Shown here piece by piece: positions 24,901 through 57,210 of a stretch of 64,000 nt of DNA. The notes beneath the pieces are model-generated. The model saw only the letters and a list, made by a program, of their open reading frames with translations, was not told the origin of the DNA and ran no database searches. The stretch covers positions 2,382,960-2,446,959 of the forward strand of contig NW_017803824.1 of NCBI RefSeq assembly GCF_001625305.1, read 5' to 3'. How positions within the stretch are numbered: position 1 is the first letter of the stretch; each line of letters opens with the position of its first letter. The DNA comes from Branchiostoma belcheri (Eukaryota; Chordata; Leptocardii; Amphioxiformes; Branchiostomatidae). Made by a program: the position numbers and the translations under genes.

Positions 24901-27900
24901 GCTTCCGTAATAAGTAGCCAGCTCTCAAAATTTATTGTACAGCGTTCTCAGAATCGCCCTGAGGAAGATGACAGGCGGTCACCGAAACGTCGGCTGAATA
25001 AAAGACTTGGTTGTGTAAAAAGAGTCTCTTTACTCGGTGTCTTCCCAACGTGATGAAACTATTCGCGAACCCTCCCTACGGTTCTCAAATGACATGTACG
25101 TGTTGTTCCAGTTCCTGAGTTAGACGAGGACGGCTCGCTGGCCTTGGTGGAGCTGATCCCGCCTGAGCCGTGGAAAGTCGACGCCAGAGCCCCGGAGGCT
25201 ATCCAGCCGGGTGAAGTGCAGGTCTCCAGACTAATTTCATTGCTGATTTATTGCTATCAGACACTAATTTTATTGCTATCACAGACTGATTTATTGCTAT
25301 CAGACACTAATTTGATTGCTATAACCCGATTGTTATGTACGATCACGCGATCCTGTCAGCGAGGTCTTTTGAGTTGGTGAGGTGATTTAATGCAAATTGT
25401 CATGCTGCATTGTTAACGTTGCTATAGACAGCCGCCCTCAACCAAGAAAACAACACAGTAATTTCTCAGTTTTCAACATTTGGTTTTCGAACTGTGAGGT
25501 CATCATATCGTAATGATGTTTAATCATTATCGTCCAAATGCCCCACTTCTAGGATGCTATTAAAATACAGGAGGCTTTTGCCTACCTAGCCAACATCATA
25601 TACTTGTAACTACCACCTTCGCCTCATATTCATTTTAGAGGACCTCTGCCTTTTCTGAGTTTATGAGGTTCCAAAATCCCACATAGTATGTGTGTTCTGG
25701 CGCCAAAAGCTGTAATGTATCTGTATCTGTATATCCGGTATAAAGCACACCAGCTATGTGAAGATAGAAGGTTGTCGCGGAGCTAAAATCATTGTTCAAA
25801 TTCCTTTATATAATTGTACTTTTCCTTAGCTGACCTTCTTCGCGCATGCCTGTATGGAGCTGAAACTGGGAGACAAGACGATGTTCTTCGACCCGTGGCT
25901 GACCGGACCCGCCTTCGCCAGGGGCTGGTGGCTCATCCACGAACCGCCTGCCGATTGGCTGGACAGGCTGTCACGTGCCGATCTCATTTACATAAGTCAT
26001 GTGCACTCGGATCATCTCAGGTTTGTGTTTGACTTCTGGCCTGTTGCCTAAAGATCCTTAAATGCTCCGGCCACTTTTCCAAACAGATGCCCTGCGAAGT
26101 AGTTTACTTTTAAAGTTTTGGTAAGTGTGGTGTTATTTTGAAATGTTTGACCATTGTGCACTGCACATACATCAACTAACTTAGTATGTGGAATATTTTA
26201 ACTTGTATTCAATATTACTTTTGTGTGTTTGTACTCGCAGAAGTCCTTGTACGTTTGTTCTCCTATGTCGGCAAGTTTTACTCTGAACCTCCACAGCTCT
26301 GTGACGCTCCTTTCATGCTTGGGTGAACTTTCGGAGATTTCACCTGAATGGAGATCGGCGACAAACCGTTAGAAGTGGCTTGGTACTTCCTTTCCTTCTC
26401 TTTCTCTCTGCACTTTCAGTATGCTCACGTACTATGCGCTTCTCAGACAATCTTTCCTTACATTTCTGACGAAGACTTTCATGGCCAATACCTAACGCTA
26501 CCTTAGAGGTAGTGATGCATACCGGTTCACTGGACTTGGATCCGGACTTGTAAGAATGTTTAGGTTCAAGTCCAAAAAACCTAAAAGTCAAGAACCGAGT
26601 CCGGACTTATTACCATAAAAGACCATTTCACATATCCCTTTTCTTTCCAAACCACCTAAAACCATCTGAAGATTGCAAAATCTTTGCTGGAAAACGAAGA
26701 AAACATTGCCATTGGGCATCGTCAAGTACCAGCCTCCATGTTATGTAGCCAAATTTTCACCCAGACAACATTGCGAGGTTGCCAACATGCAATTTTGTAT
26801 ATGCCATGGGTTTAGGTCCAGACTTACAAGTCCGGAACTGAACCTAAACCTCTGGACTTGAATCCGGACCTGAACCTAAAATTGGGTTTAGGTATGCATC
26901 ACTACTTAGAGGTACCCAAATGTTTAAGGTATTCTTCAGGAATGCCTTGATAACACAATTTTTAATGCGGTGGTCTTAAGTTACCTAGCCGAATCATGAG
27001 AGCTGACGTTACATGTAAGTTTTGTGTTCTTCCCAGCTACCCCACACTGACGCTTCTGTCAGAAAAGAACCCAGACATCCCCATCTACGTTGGAGACACG
27101 TCCATGCCGGTGTTCTGCAAGCTGCAGCAAAGCGGCGTCAGGCTGAACCGCATCAACGTCTGCAGTTTCGGGGTGTGGCAGGAGGTGAGGATTGCTTGTT
27201 CTTTATATAATATGACCTGCTATCCAAGTTACCATTATCTAACGTACACTGTACAAGCCAATAGACCCAGCAGCTACTATCCAAAGAAAACGGTATCAAG
27301 TTCATCAACAGATGCGGACAAAATGAGCTGGCGATGACGTGCGAAATTTACCCTACTACAAGGGAAAGAATTGTTCCAAATTACTTGAATGAAGAAATAC
27401 TGAATGACTGACTGAATGACTGACTGACTGACCAACTGATTGATTGATTGATTGATGCTGTACTGCAGATCAATGCAGATCTGCGTTTCATGATCCTGAT
27501 GGACGGAGTACATCCAGACATGGACACCTGCATCCTGGTGGACTACAAGGGTAGGACTGCAGAACATTTTAATTTGTTTTCTTCATTTTGTTTTCTTTGC
27601 TTGCAATGCCCAACAGGTTAACTAACTGCCACAGACCTGAGTGTGATCTTTTGAACATCCTTGGATCTTAGACTGATAACGGATACTAGTAAATGAAAAT
27701 GAAGAAGTGAGTTGGAGTAAAGTATTAAAGAGGGAGGGAACAATGGAAGAAAGGAAGGTAAGGAAAGGAAAGGAATTAAATTGTTTGAACTGTGTTGTCA
27801 GGTCATCTGATCCTGAACACCGTGGACTGCACCCAGCCCAACGGCATGCGGCTGCCCAAGAATGTGGACATCATGATGAGCGACTTCGCGGGGGGTGCAT

Positions 27901-30900
27901 CCGGGTTCCCCATGGCGTTCTCTGGAGGACGATACACAAGTAAGAACACCTGCCCACTTGGACATGTATGTGTGACCAACACTCTGTTTGTTACAATTCA
28001 GCTGTACAAAGCAATTGTAATGTATATGGAGGACAGGACTGGAAGTATAGTGCTAAATCAGTACCTCTCTATTTCCAGTGCTAACAGGAGGGTCTCCAGT
28101 GCTAAAGCTGAGTGAACACTGGAAGTTCAGTGCTGAGAAAGGCTCAGTTCTGCAATCCAGTGCTGAAGATCACCTCCTCACTCAATATCTAGTGAAAATG
28201 GGACCCGCAACTTTAAAACTTACTATCTTTAGAATGTAGCACTTTTTATAGTTTTTTTATGCCAATGCTTTTTGCAGATGAATGGAAAGCCAAGTTCATT
28301 GCTACGGAGCGGAAAAAGCTGCTGTACTACAAGACACAAGTGGTGCGTGACGTCAACCCGAAGGTCTACTGTCCTTTTGCAGGCTTCTTCGTGGAAGCTC
28401 ATCCAGCAGACAAGTGAGTGTGCTGATCCACACGTGACAGGACAGTCCGTCATCTTTAATATCCTAGCTACTGTCGCAGCCTGATTTCCATTGTATTGTA
28501 GCTCCTGTTCACTTCTCTCATTGATTCTGGAATTAATAGAGGGATGTACGACCTACTAGTATATGTGACCCATTCTATTCTATTCTATTCTATTCTATTC
28601 TATTCTATTCTATTCTATTCTATTTTCTATTCTATTTTCTATTCTATTTTCTATTCTATTTTCTATTCTATTTTCTATTCTATTTTCTATTCCATTCCAT
28701 TCTATTCCATTCCATTCTATTCCATTCCATTCCATTCCATTCTATTCTATTCTATTCTATTCTATTCTATTCTATTCTATTCTATTCTATTCTATTCTAT
28801 TCTATTCTATTCTATTCTATTCTATTCTATTCTATTCTAAACCTGACTGGGACAGTCAACTTGGCTTCTATGGATTTTCCTTTTTCTTCATCTCTCCTCT
28901 CTGTTCCAGGTACATCCGTGACACCAACACGAAGAACAGCGCGGAGCAGCTGAACACTCTAATCAACAGGTATTCTGACCACATCATCCCCTGGACACCC
29001 AAACCTGGCGCCACTCTGGACCTGGCACTCATTCTGGACGACACTGTGGACCGCAGGTACTTCTTTTACTTTTATATCTTCACACAAAACAACATGAAGA
29101 AGGACAGAGAAATACATGTAACTTACAAACTATGTGCAGGAGAAGGCACCAATCATATTAATACATATTACTAGTAGTAATTAAAAGTATTGAACATTGC
29201 AATTAATAACTTGCCAAAAATAGCATCAGCTCAGTGTTTCACAAAGCCTGTAAAAAAGACAAAATGTCAACTCTCCTAACTGTTCCAAGGCTTGCAATAG
29301 TGGATCCTCCTCTGGCGACTAAGATCTACAAAGACAACTGGGATTTCGACTCGTACATCGACAAGATCAACGAGAGTATCGACTGTGAGATTTTTGCCTA
29401 CCCAGACTGGATCCCGGTGTACTACAGGTGGGCAGGATTCAGCAACTACAACCTAGTCCTGAGGGTGAGTACGCCATTCATATCTGTTAATGTACAAGCC
29501 ATGAATACATAGATAGATAAATAAATGGCCCAGTGCATGGGATACTCGATCTTTTGCTGATTGGGTGATGAATAAAGTGTGTATGTGGGTGCATGTGTGT
29601 ATCGAGTTGTTATTATGTTTACCGAAGGAAAATATGTTGTTTTTGCTACATTCCCTCTTCTTCTTCTTCAAACCAATAAGGTCAATGACCTGAACCAGAC
29701 GGTCTGTCACCATGGTAACTAGTGTTGGGTTACATCGTGTTGCAATTTTATAGCATAAGGGATTTAGACTCCTGTTGCCATATACTAGTATATGTATGTG
29801 TTTGAGAAAGAATTAACGGAGCAGACCATATGCCTCACAAATGTTACCTTTTTGTTGTTTGTTCCCTGTTAGATGATAGAGACCGATGACGACTTCCACC
29901 CCATCGAGGAAGGGTACGACTTCCTGGTGGATTTCTCAGACCTCAGCTTCCCTCAACAGCGACCAACCAGGGAGCATGCGTACTTGGAGGTAATGTCACG
30001 TCAACCTCTCTGAATTTTATCCTTCTCACGCTCAGGGGGGGCTTACATGTATAATGTGCTGTTTCTATGTCACTTCTGATTGTGCCCTGTATCTAACAGC
30101 TACCACCTGTTATCCCTAAGAAGCTGCAAGAATTTGCTTCAGTCTCTTAGTCTGTCGATTTTTTTTTCAAACAAATTATTGAAATATTAACTATACGATA
30201 AATTACTGCATTCTAGTCGCATGCCAATTTAGTCTTTTATAGGATATATGAACACAAATAAGATTTTAACTATCTTATGATCGAAAGAGATTCCTACTGA
30301 TTGTACTTCGGGTTTGTTCTTTGTTTTCACAAAAAATTATAAAGTCAATGTTGATCTGCATCTTTTTAAGTTGCAAAACTTGTTGGGTGAATTGTTTATT
30401 TACGGTATACTCTCCACTTAGATCAAGAATCGGATAGGAGTTCACCGCCAAACGGTTCTGAAGGGTCTGTTTTGGGATGACCTGTACATCGGATTTAACA
30501 ACAGGATATCACGGGACCCGGACACATTCCACTACAAGTAAGGACAGGTTTCATTATAGCCCTCCTGTGGCATTCAGTGGCAATGTAGCAGAATGTCCTG
30601 CATTGACTGCAGGTAAAATTTGCCTATAGGCAGGACACACAAGTTTTGTTCATGTAAGTACAAGCTGGGTAAGACTAAACTGTAAGGTTTGAACCACTCA
30701 TACCAGCAAGGACCCCTACTCTTTTATTAGTGCGGTGGGTTCTTTAACGTGCGTGGGGTGTAGCTCTCCCCAAACACGGGACCTTCATTTAACGTCCTAT
30801 CTGAAGGACGGCCCTAACCAAGGCTAGGTATTCATTTTCTACCTGAGTGAGGAAAGTCGTGTAAACTGCCTTTCTCAAGGCAGGACACATAATTGGGGGC

Positions 30901-31526
30901 ATTGTAGGATTCGAACCCGCAACCTCTTGGTCCTGAGCCAAACACGCTACCAATTACGCCACACAACCCCACTATAAGCAGGTTGATTAGTCTGAACCAG
31001 CATTGCCTGAGATTTCTGAAACGTTTGTCCTTGTACCGACAGGTTCTGGAACCACATGCAGATTCTTCTGCCACAACAGCCCCCCGACTGGGCCAGTTTT
31101 CTGCGCAAGCAGCAAGAGATACATGGTGGGAAACCTGTACGGGCAGTGTGGAAACCGTCAAACAAGAGCAACACCACCGGTGAGATTTTGCTTTCTTGGT
31201 CTATTTGTGTTATCTTCGCAAACATATTGCTTTTGCTGTTTCTTTAATTTTTTTTCGGGGTTGCCGTTACAAATCGGATGGCACCCAGGCTAATGTTTCA
31301 TTTCGATTAGAATTGTCAATTGTAGTATTTTTTTCATGCAGACCTGACAACTCTGATTAAATACAAAAACTACACTTTTTCCCAACTTTCTGAGAAATAT
31401 TTCAATGTTTTCCCACTTGTAGTTGCCCGTCTACTCGGCATGCTGGTGCAGACCAAGGCCCTGCTCATCCCAGGGCTCATGGCATCCCTGGCAACCATCG
31501 TCTTCTTCGCCATGTCTGTAAAATAA
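21989..31526 (+). CDS. CMAH: CMP-N-acetylneuraminic acid hydroxylase, complete, with C-terminal membrane tail
   Basis: Converts CMP-Neu5Ac to CMP-Neu5Gc using cytochrome b5-derived electrons. Fifteen exons: 21989-22099, 23619-23719, 24222-24313, 25112-25221, 25830-26020, 27037-27184, 27469-27550, 27802-27939, 28278-28413, 28910-29056, 29290-29464, 29873-29989, 30422-30537, 31043-31179, 31423-31526. All are GT-AG, phases continuous, 634 aa (mammalian about 577-590). Rieske ligands: CKHQGG (exon 2) and CTKHGW (exon 3). Metallo-hydrolase-like fold: THAC-type start AHACMELKLGD, FDPWLTGPAFARGWW, and HVHSDH (exon 5). Further blocks: MILMDGVHPDMDTC, MMSDFAGGASGFPM, WTPKPGATLDL, GYDFLVDFSDLSFP. The vertebrate-like region ends in exon 14; exon 15 adds a tail with ALLIPGLMASLATIVFFAM, a 20-residue hydrophobic stretch three residues from the stop. 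No inactivating change seen. Convergent with KIBRA. Confidence 0.97.
22113..22284. mobile_element. Hairpin element, relative of 21035-21223
   Basis: GGCTGGAAAGAGTAGAAATC and its reverse complement form the arms. The ends are decayed (TAGCTCTACC ... AAGGCTTA). It begins 13 bases inside CMAH intron 1, very close to the splice donor. Confidence 0.75.
22455..22580. mobile_element. 126-bp foldback in CMAH intron 1
   Basis: The left arm GCGCAGACGTTTGTAG...CCTGCGTTTGTTT pairs with the right arm AAACAAACGCAGG...TTCTGCGC. A separate sequence from its neighbours. No clear target duplication. Confidence 0.6.
22647..22837. mobile_element. 191-bp TAGCCT-ended hairpin
   Basis: Arms of about 85 bp, nearly perfect (core TTCCGCGGAGGGACGAT and its complement), around a ~20-base loop. 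Ends TAGCCTCCTTCG and CGAAGGAGGCGA. The flanks TGAATGTTT / GAAATGCTT agree at 6 of 9 positions. GC-rich arms, unlike the flanks. CMAH intron 1. Confidence 0.75.
24345..24900 (+). repeat. CGTAGAGCGTA motif array interrupted by a MITE
   Basis: Variants of CGTAGAGCGTAATCG occur several times on each side of the 24407-24792 element (for example 24351, 24380, 24797, 24823, 24850). They look like one local array split by the insertion. CMAH intron 3. Confidence 0.5.
24407..24792. mobile_element. 386-bp MITE with ~62-bp inverted repeats
   Basis: Begins AATAGACCCATTCGACTTTC and ends with the complement GAAAGTCGAATGGGTCTATT. The arms extend through TGCATAAACTGC-like and CAGGGGG...TTTCGAA blocks. A second inner copy of the arm sits at about 24475-24545. 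TA at both borders could be a mariner-type target. No coding capacity. Confidence 0.75.
24945..25025 (+). mobile_element. Retroelement 3' tail with hammerhead-like core
   Basis: CCTGAGGAAGATGACAGGCG then GTCACCGAAACGTCGGCTGA then ATAAAAGACTTGG. The order CTGA-GA, a short stem TGAC/GTCA, and CGAAAC resembles a degenerate hammerhead ribozyme core as found in Penelope-like and related elements. It is also a common end of retroelement copies in invertebrates. Catalytic ability is unlikely, since the CTGATGA box reads CTGAGGA. Confidence 0.4.
26510..26904. mobile_element. hAT-type MITE, 395 bp, with 8-bp target duplication
   Basis: Terminal inverted repeats TAGTGATGCATACC and GGTATGCATCACTA are flanked by identical CTTAGAGG (26502-26509, 26905-26912). 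The ends resemble the TAGGGATGCACC consensus of hAT elements, and the 8-bp duplication fits that superfamily. Internal inverted blocks repeat GGACTTGGATCCGGACTTG-like sequence. CMAH intron 5. Confidence 0.85.
27401..27457 (+). repeat. TGAC/TGAT tetranucleotide repeat
   Basis: TGAATGACTGACTGAATGAC then GATTGATTGATTGATG, ending about 12 bases before CMAH exon 7. Confidence 0.9.
28572..28840 (+). repeat. (ATTCT)n pentanucleotide array, ~270 bp
   Basis: About ten pure ATTCT units, then TTTTCTATTCTA variants, a patch of ATTCC units, then about twenty pure units. It lies in CMAH intron 9, 70 bases before exon 10, and creates a long meaningless open frame. Confidence 0.98.
29612..29852 (-). repeat. 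dispersed ~260-bp repeat, copy C (inverted)
   Basis: Reverse complement of the family at 3236-3505 and 39466-39723 (GGTCAATGACCTGA, CACCATGGTAACTAG, GTGTTTGAGAAAGAATTAAC, CAGACCATATG). It ends about 20 bases before CMAH exon 12. Confidence 0.7.
30610..30970 (-). mobile_element. Near full-length tRNA-derived SINE
   Basis: Read on the minus strand it begins GGGGTTGTGTGGCGTAATTG, has B box GGTTCGAATCC and continues GAGAAAGGCAGTTTACACGA. It runs through GGGCCGTCCTTCAGATAGGA and TTAAAGAACCC to TTCAAACCTTACAG and GTGTGTCCTGCC. It joins in one copy the 5' parts seen at 15575 and 16040 and the 3' parts seen at 6163, 6541, 36528 and 59715, so it defines the family. CMAH intron 13. Confidence 0.8.
31275..31293 (+). 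mobile_element. Solo right end of a TAGCCT hairpin
   Basis: CGGATGGCACCCAGGCTA is identical to the right end of the element at 2020-2108; no left arm is adjacent. CMAH intron 14. Confidence 0.5.
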
Positions 31527-31592
31527 CGTTCCGGAGGCGTCTCCAAAATGGAAACTTAAGTAGGTTACATGTATGTCAGTCAAGTTAGAGGT

Positions 31593-31698
31593 TAGCCTGA
31601 GTGTCAGCCTTTTTATCTTTCGTCCGCTCCCCACGATTTGCTACCGGTAGCGGATCCTGGGGAGTGGACGGAAGCTAAAAAGACTGACACTCAGGCTA
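31593..31698. mobile_element. 106-bp TAGCCT-ended hairpin in CMAH 3' UTR
   Basis: TAGCCTGAGTGTCAGCCTTT pairs with the right arm AGACTGACACTCAGGCTA; the centre is GCTACCGGTAGC. The flanks GTTAGAGGT (31584-31592) and GTTACAGGT (31699-31707) match at 8 of 9. It starts 67 bases after the CMAH stop. Confidence 0.8.
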
Positions 31699-32606
31699 GT
31701 TACAGGTGGCAAAGCCAGAATATTTGGCAAGAAGACAGTTAATGGTTCGCGCTTCATGGAGCGTGTGTGTTAAGTTATATACGGAGCAATACTGCAGTTT
31801 CAGTTCAGTGCCTTACTCTTGTCTCAATGACTATGTCTATTAGGAGCTTTGCAAGGCTTCATTGCAAATTTAGTTCTGTTTTTTTTAATGGGATAGAGGA
31901 TGTACTGCTATAGTATTTTGCAATGATGTTGCTTTTATTTTATGGTTGGTGGTAGCTGTGAATTTAACTTGTTACGGACACCATAGCTTGCTGCTATGTT
32001 CTGTATTGCTGCTACATTATTACTATAATATTATACACATGTATTATAGTATATTATTTATGTTTGTTTCATCAACAGTATAGATATACATTAACACATT
32101 GTTATACATTGTACTTGCATGGGAGCTACTATTAATATTATCTTTCGATTTAATTCACAATTGTTTGGTTCAGATGATAACTAATTTTTGGTGTACATTT
32201 GTGTCAAGAAATTATGATTATTTTTAGAAAAGGTAATCATTATGCAAGTTGTATAATGAGTGCATATGCATGGCGCAGAAATTTAACAAACATAGTTTTG
32301 GAGGGAAGAAAGCACAAAGCAGTCCTTATCCGGATCACATTTTCACTCACAAAATTCACAGGAAACTTAAAAAAAAAGAAGAGACGACTCAGACCAGTTG
32401 TTATGCAAAATATAAAAGTCATATTTTAATTTAGGATACAGTAGGGAGGAGTGTACATGAGTCCTGGCCACCTGGACACCTTCGCATGGCCAAACAATTC
32501 CTACAACTTCTGGTGCGTCTTAACGACAGACTTAAAACTGGGAAAACCTCAAGATGTGTGATAGGAGACGATCTGGTTTACAACATGAGTAAGAAGGGTA
32601 ATTTTC

Positions 32607-32717
32607 AAGCAGGTGTCGGGAGAGAAGATTGTGGTGTTTTTTGGCTGTCCTGTTTTCCTAATACAAAAGTTGGGCTGCCAGAAAACATTAAAACCTTCCC
32701 TTCCAACATCTACTTGG
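32607..32717. repeat. Imperfect 110-bp inverted repeat
   Basis: CAAGCAGGTGTCGGGAGAGA on the left corresponds to the complement of the right arm ending CCAACATCTACTTG. The similarity shows as related peptides on the two strands (GVGREDCGVFW and DVGREGFNVFW). Probably an old foldback element in the CMAH 3' UTR. Confidence 0.55.
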
Positions 32718-32852
32718 TAATCTGCAGTAGGCCATGGTTGTGACACAATGTTGCAATCTAAATGTAACAATTGGGCATTGCGACATCAAGTATGCTACAA
32801 TTGAGAATGCAAGCTACTGTATCTTCTCTACTTATCATCACACAACTGTAAT

Positions 32853-32858
32853 AATAAA
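32853..32858 (+). terminator. candidate poly(A) signal of CMAH
   Basis: AATAAA followed by a GT-rich stretch (ATTGCTTGTGAC), about 1.3 kb past the CMAH stop. Later AATAAA-type hexamers near 33105 and 33415 are alternatives. Confidence 0.35.
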
Positions 32859-34246
32859 GGATTGCTTGTGACAATATTTCCCTACTTAAGTATGGACAAA
32901 TATGATCATATCCAATATTGGGGCAAGGAAAAGTCATTTTCATTGAACCAGTGCATATGGGAATTCCTACAGTATTTCATAGCAAACCCATTTCCAGTTA
33001 ATACAGACTTACACAATTTAAATCTAAACGTACGTCAGGGTAGTTGGATATAGAAAGGCACTGTAGTCCTTGCTGCAATGGCAATTGAGGTGGTCCCAGG
33101 TAATAAAGTATACTGGCCTATACACTATTTTCTTTGAATATTGAAGGCATGAATTTTGTTCCATTGTGGTGGACAGAGCAGGATACGTACATGTGTTCTC
33201 TTGGGATGTCCTTCATGCATCTTGAATTAAAAAGACTGTAAGTTCTAACGCAGCATTTACATGTACCTCTTGTGTTATGTTCACAACGGCCACCTTCCCC
33301 TCCCCAAACTAATCCAGCTGAAAAAAACGTTAGACAAGGTAGCTGGATTGTACCAATAAGACAGGGGTGGCAGTTATGAGCACTCACAGAGGACTATGTT
33401 GTTTGTACATGATGTAATAAATATGGAATTATAGTAGAAATAGGCACGTCTGTACAAAAAGCGGATACAAAATGAATGGAGTGATACAGCACTTTGATAT
33501 GAAACACATCCTGGACCGCCAGACTTAATTCTGACTCAGCTAGGTACATAGATTCGCATGAGGCACATTACAAATATCTTAAAACATCAACATCTGCTGA
33601 TTCCTGGCTTCAACACTAAACTGTATATTATCAATATTTCAGGAACTGCAATATTGTTTGTGAGGTATGGGGGGGATGGGACAACACAAAGGAGTTGTAG
33701 AGCATCCAGTGGTAAAAATGTACACTACTAGCAAGTTACATACGTACTTACAACTGCCTTCAGGACACCCGAGAAAGGTGCCTAAAAAATCGTACAACAC
33801 TTTACAAAAAAATCGCCTAGCTACTTAACAAGACTCGTCTCTCTCCTCCTGTGGTGAATTATATCCGTCACACCCCTCTAGAAAAATGCTTGGGCCCAAA
33901 GGCAGTCATTTGTGGCATGATGATTGGACCATATCGGGGCCAACCACTATCACCAGGTGGGTCTCCCTACTATCTAAGTGGGGAATTTTTCTCTGCATGT
34001 GAATAATACATTATCTAGGGTATCCCAACTGATATCATTGACTGTATGGTACAAAAACCATTAAGAATTACTGCTATGTATACATACTCTTGTATATATG
34101 TACAATGATTAGTGAGGGAAACTGTACAAGAAAGGTACTGACCAGTCAGCTCAGAATATCACATATCGTGTGAAACTCTGCCGATTTGGGTCTTCATTTT
34201 TGTCCCAGCTTTACAAGAATCAAACCTGACTAGTCAGTCCGTGTGA

Positions 34247-34354
34247 GGGAGACACCTCCCCTCCTGCACAATGGTACACTCCGAAAGCAAAACCACACGT
34301 TGAGTATGCGACTGTACCATTTGTTGTGCAGGGGGGAGGCGAGACCCGACTTTC
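34247..34354. repeat. 108-bp hairpin in KIBRA 3' UTR
   Basis: GGGAGACACCTCCCCTCCTG then CACAATGGTAC on the left pairs with GTACCATTTGTTGTGCAG then GGGGGGAGGCGAGACCC on the right. It lies about 60 bases past the KIBRA stop, so it should be in the mRNA. No target duplication recognised. Confidence 0.7.
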
Positions 34355-34414
34355 CAATCTGTTTATCACAAATTTTGACATGTACATCTGGATTGATTGA
34401 TTGGCGTGTGTCAA

Positions 34415-57210
<22,796 letters not shown>

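Noticed and set aside
28544..28840. 98-codon open frame of repeated FYSIL
   Set aside because: Pure product of the ATTCT pentanucleotide repeat; no gene context.
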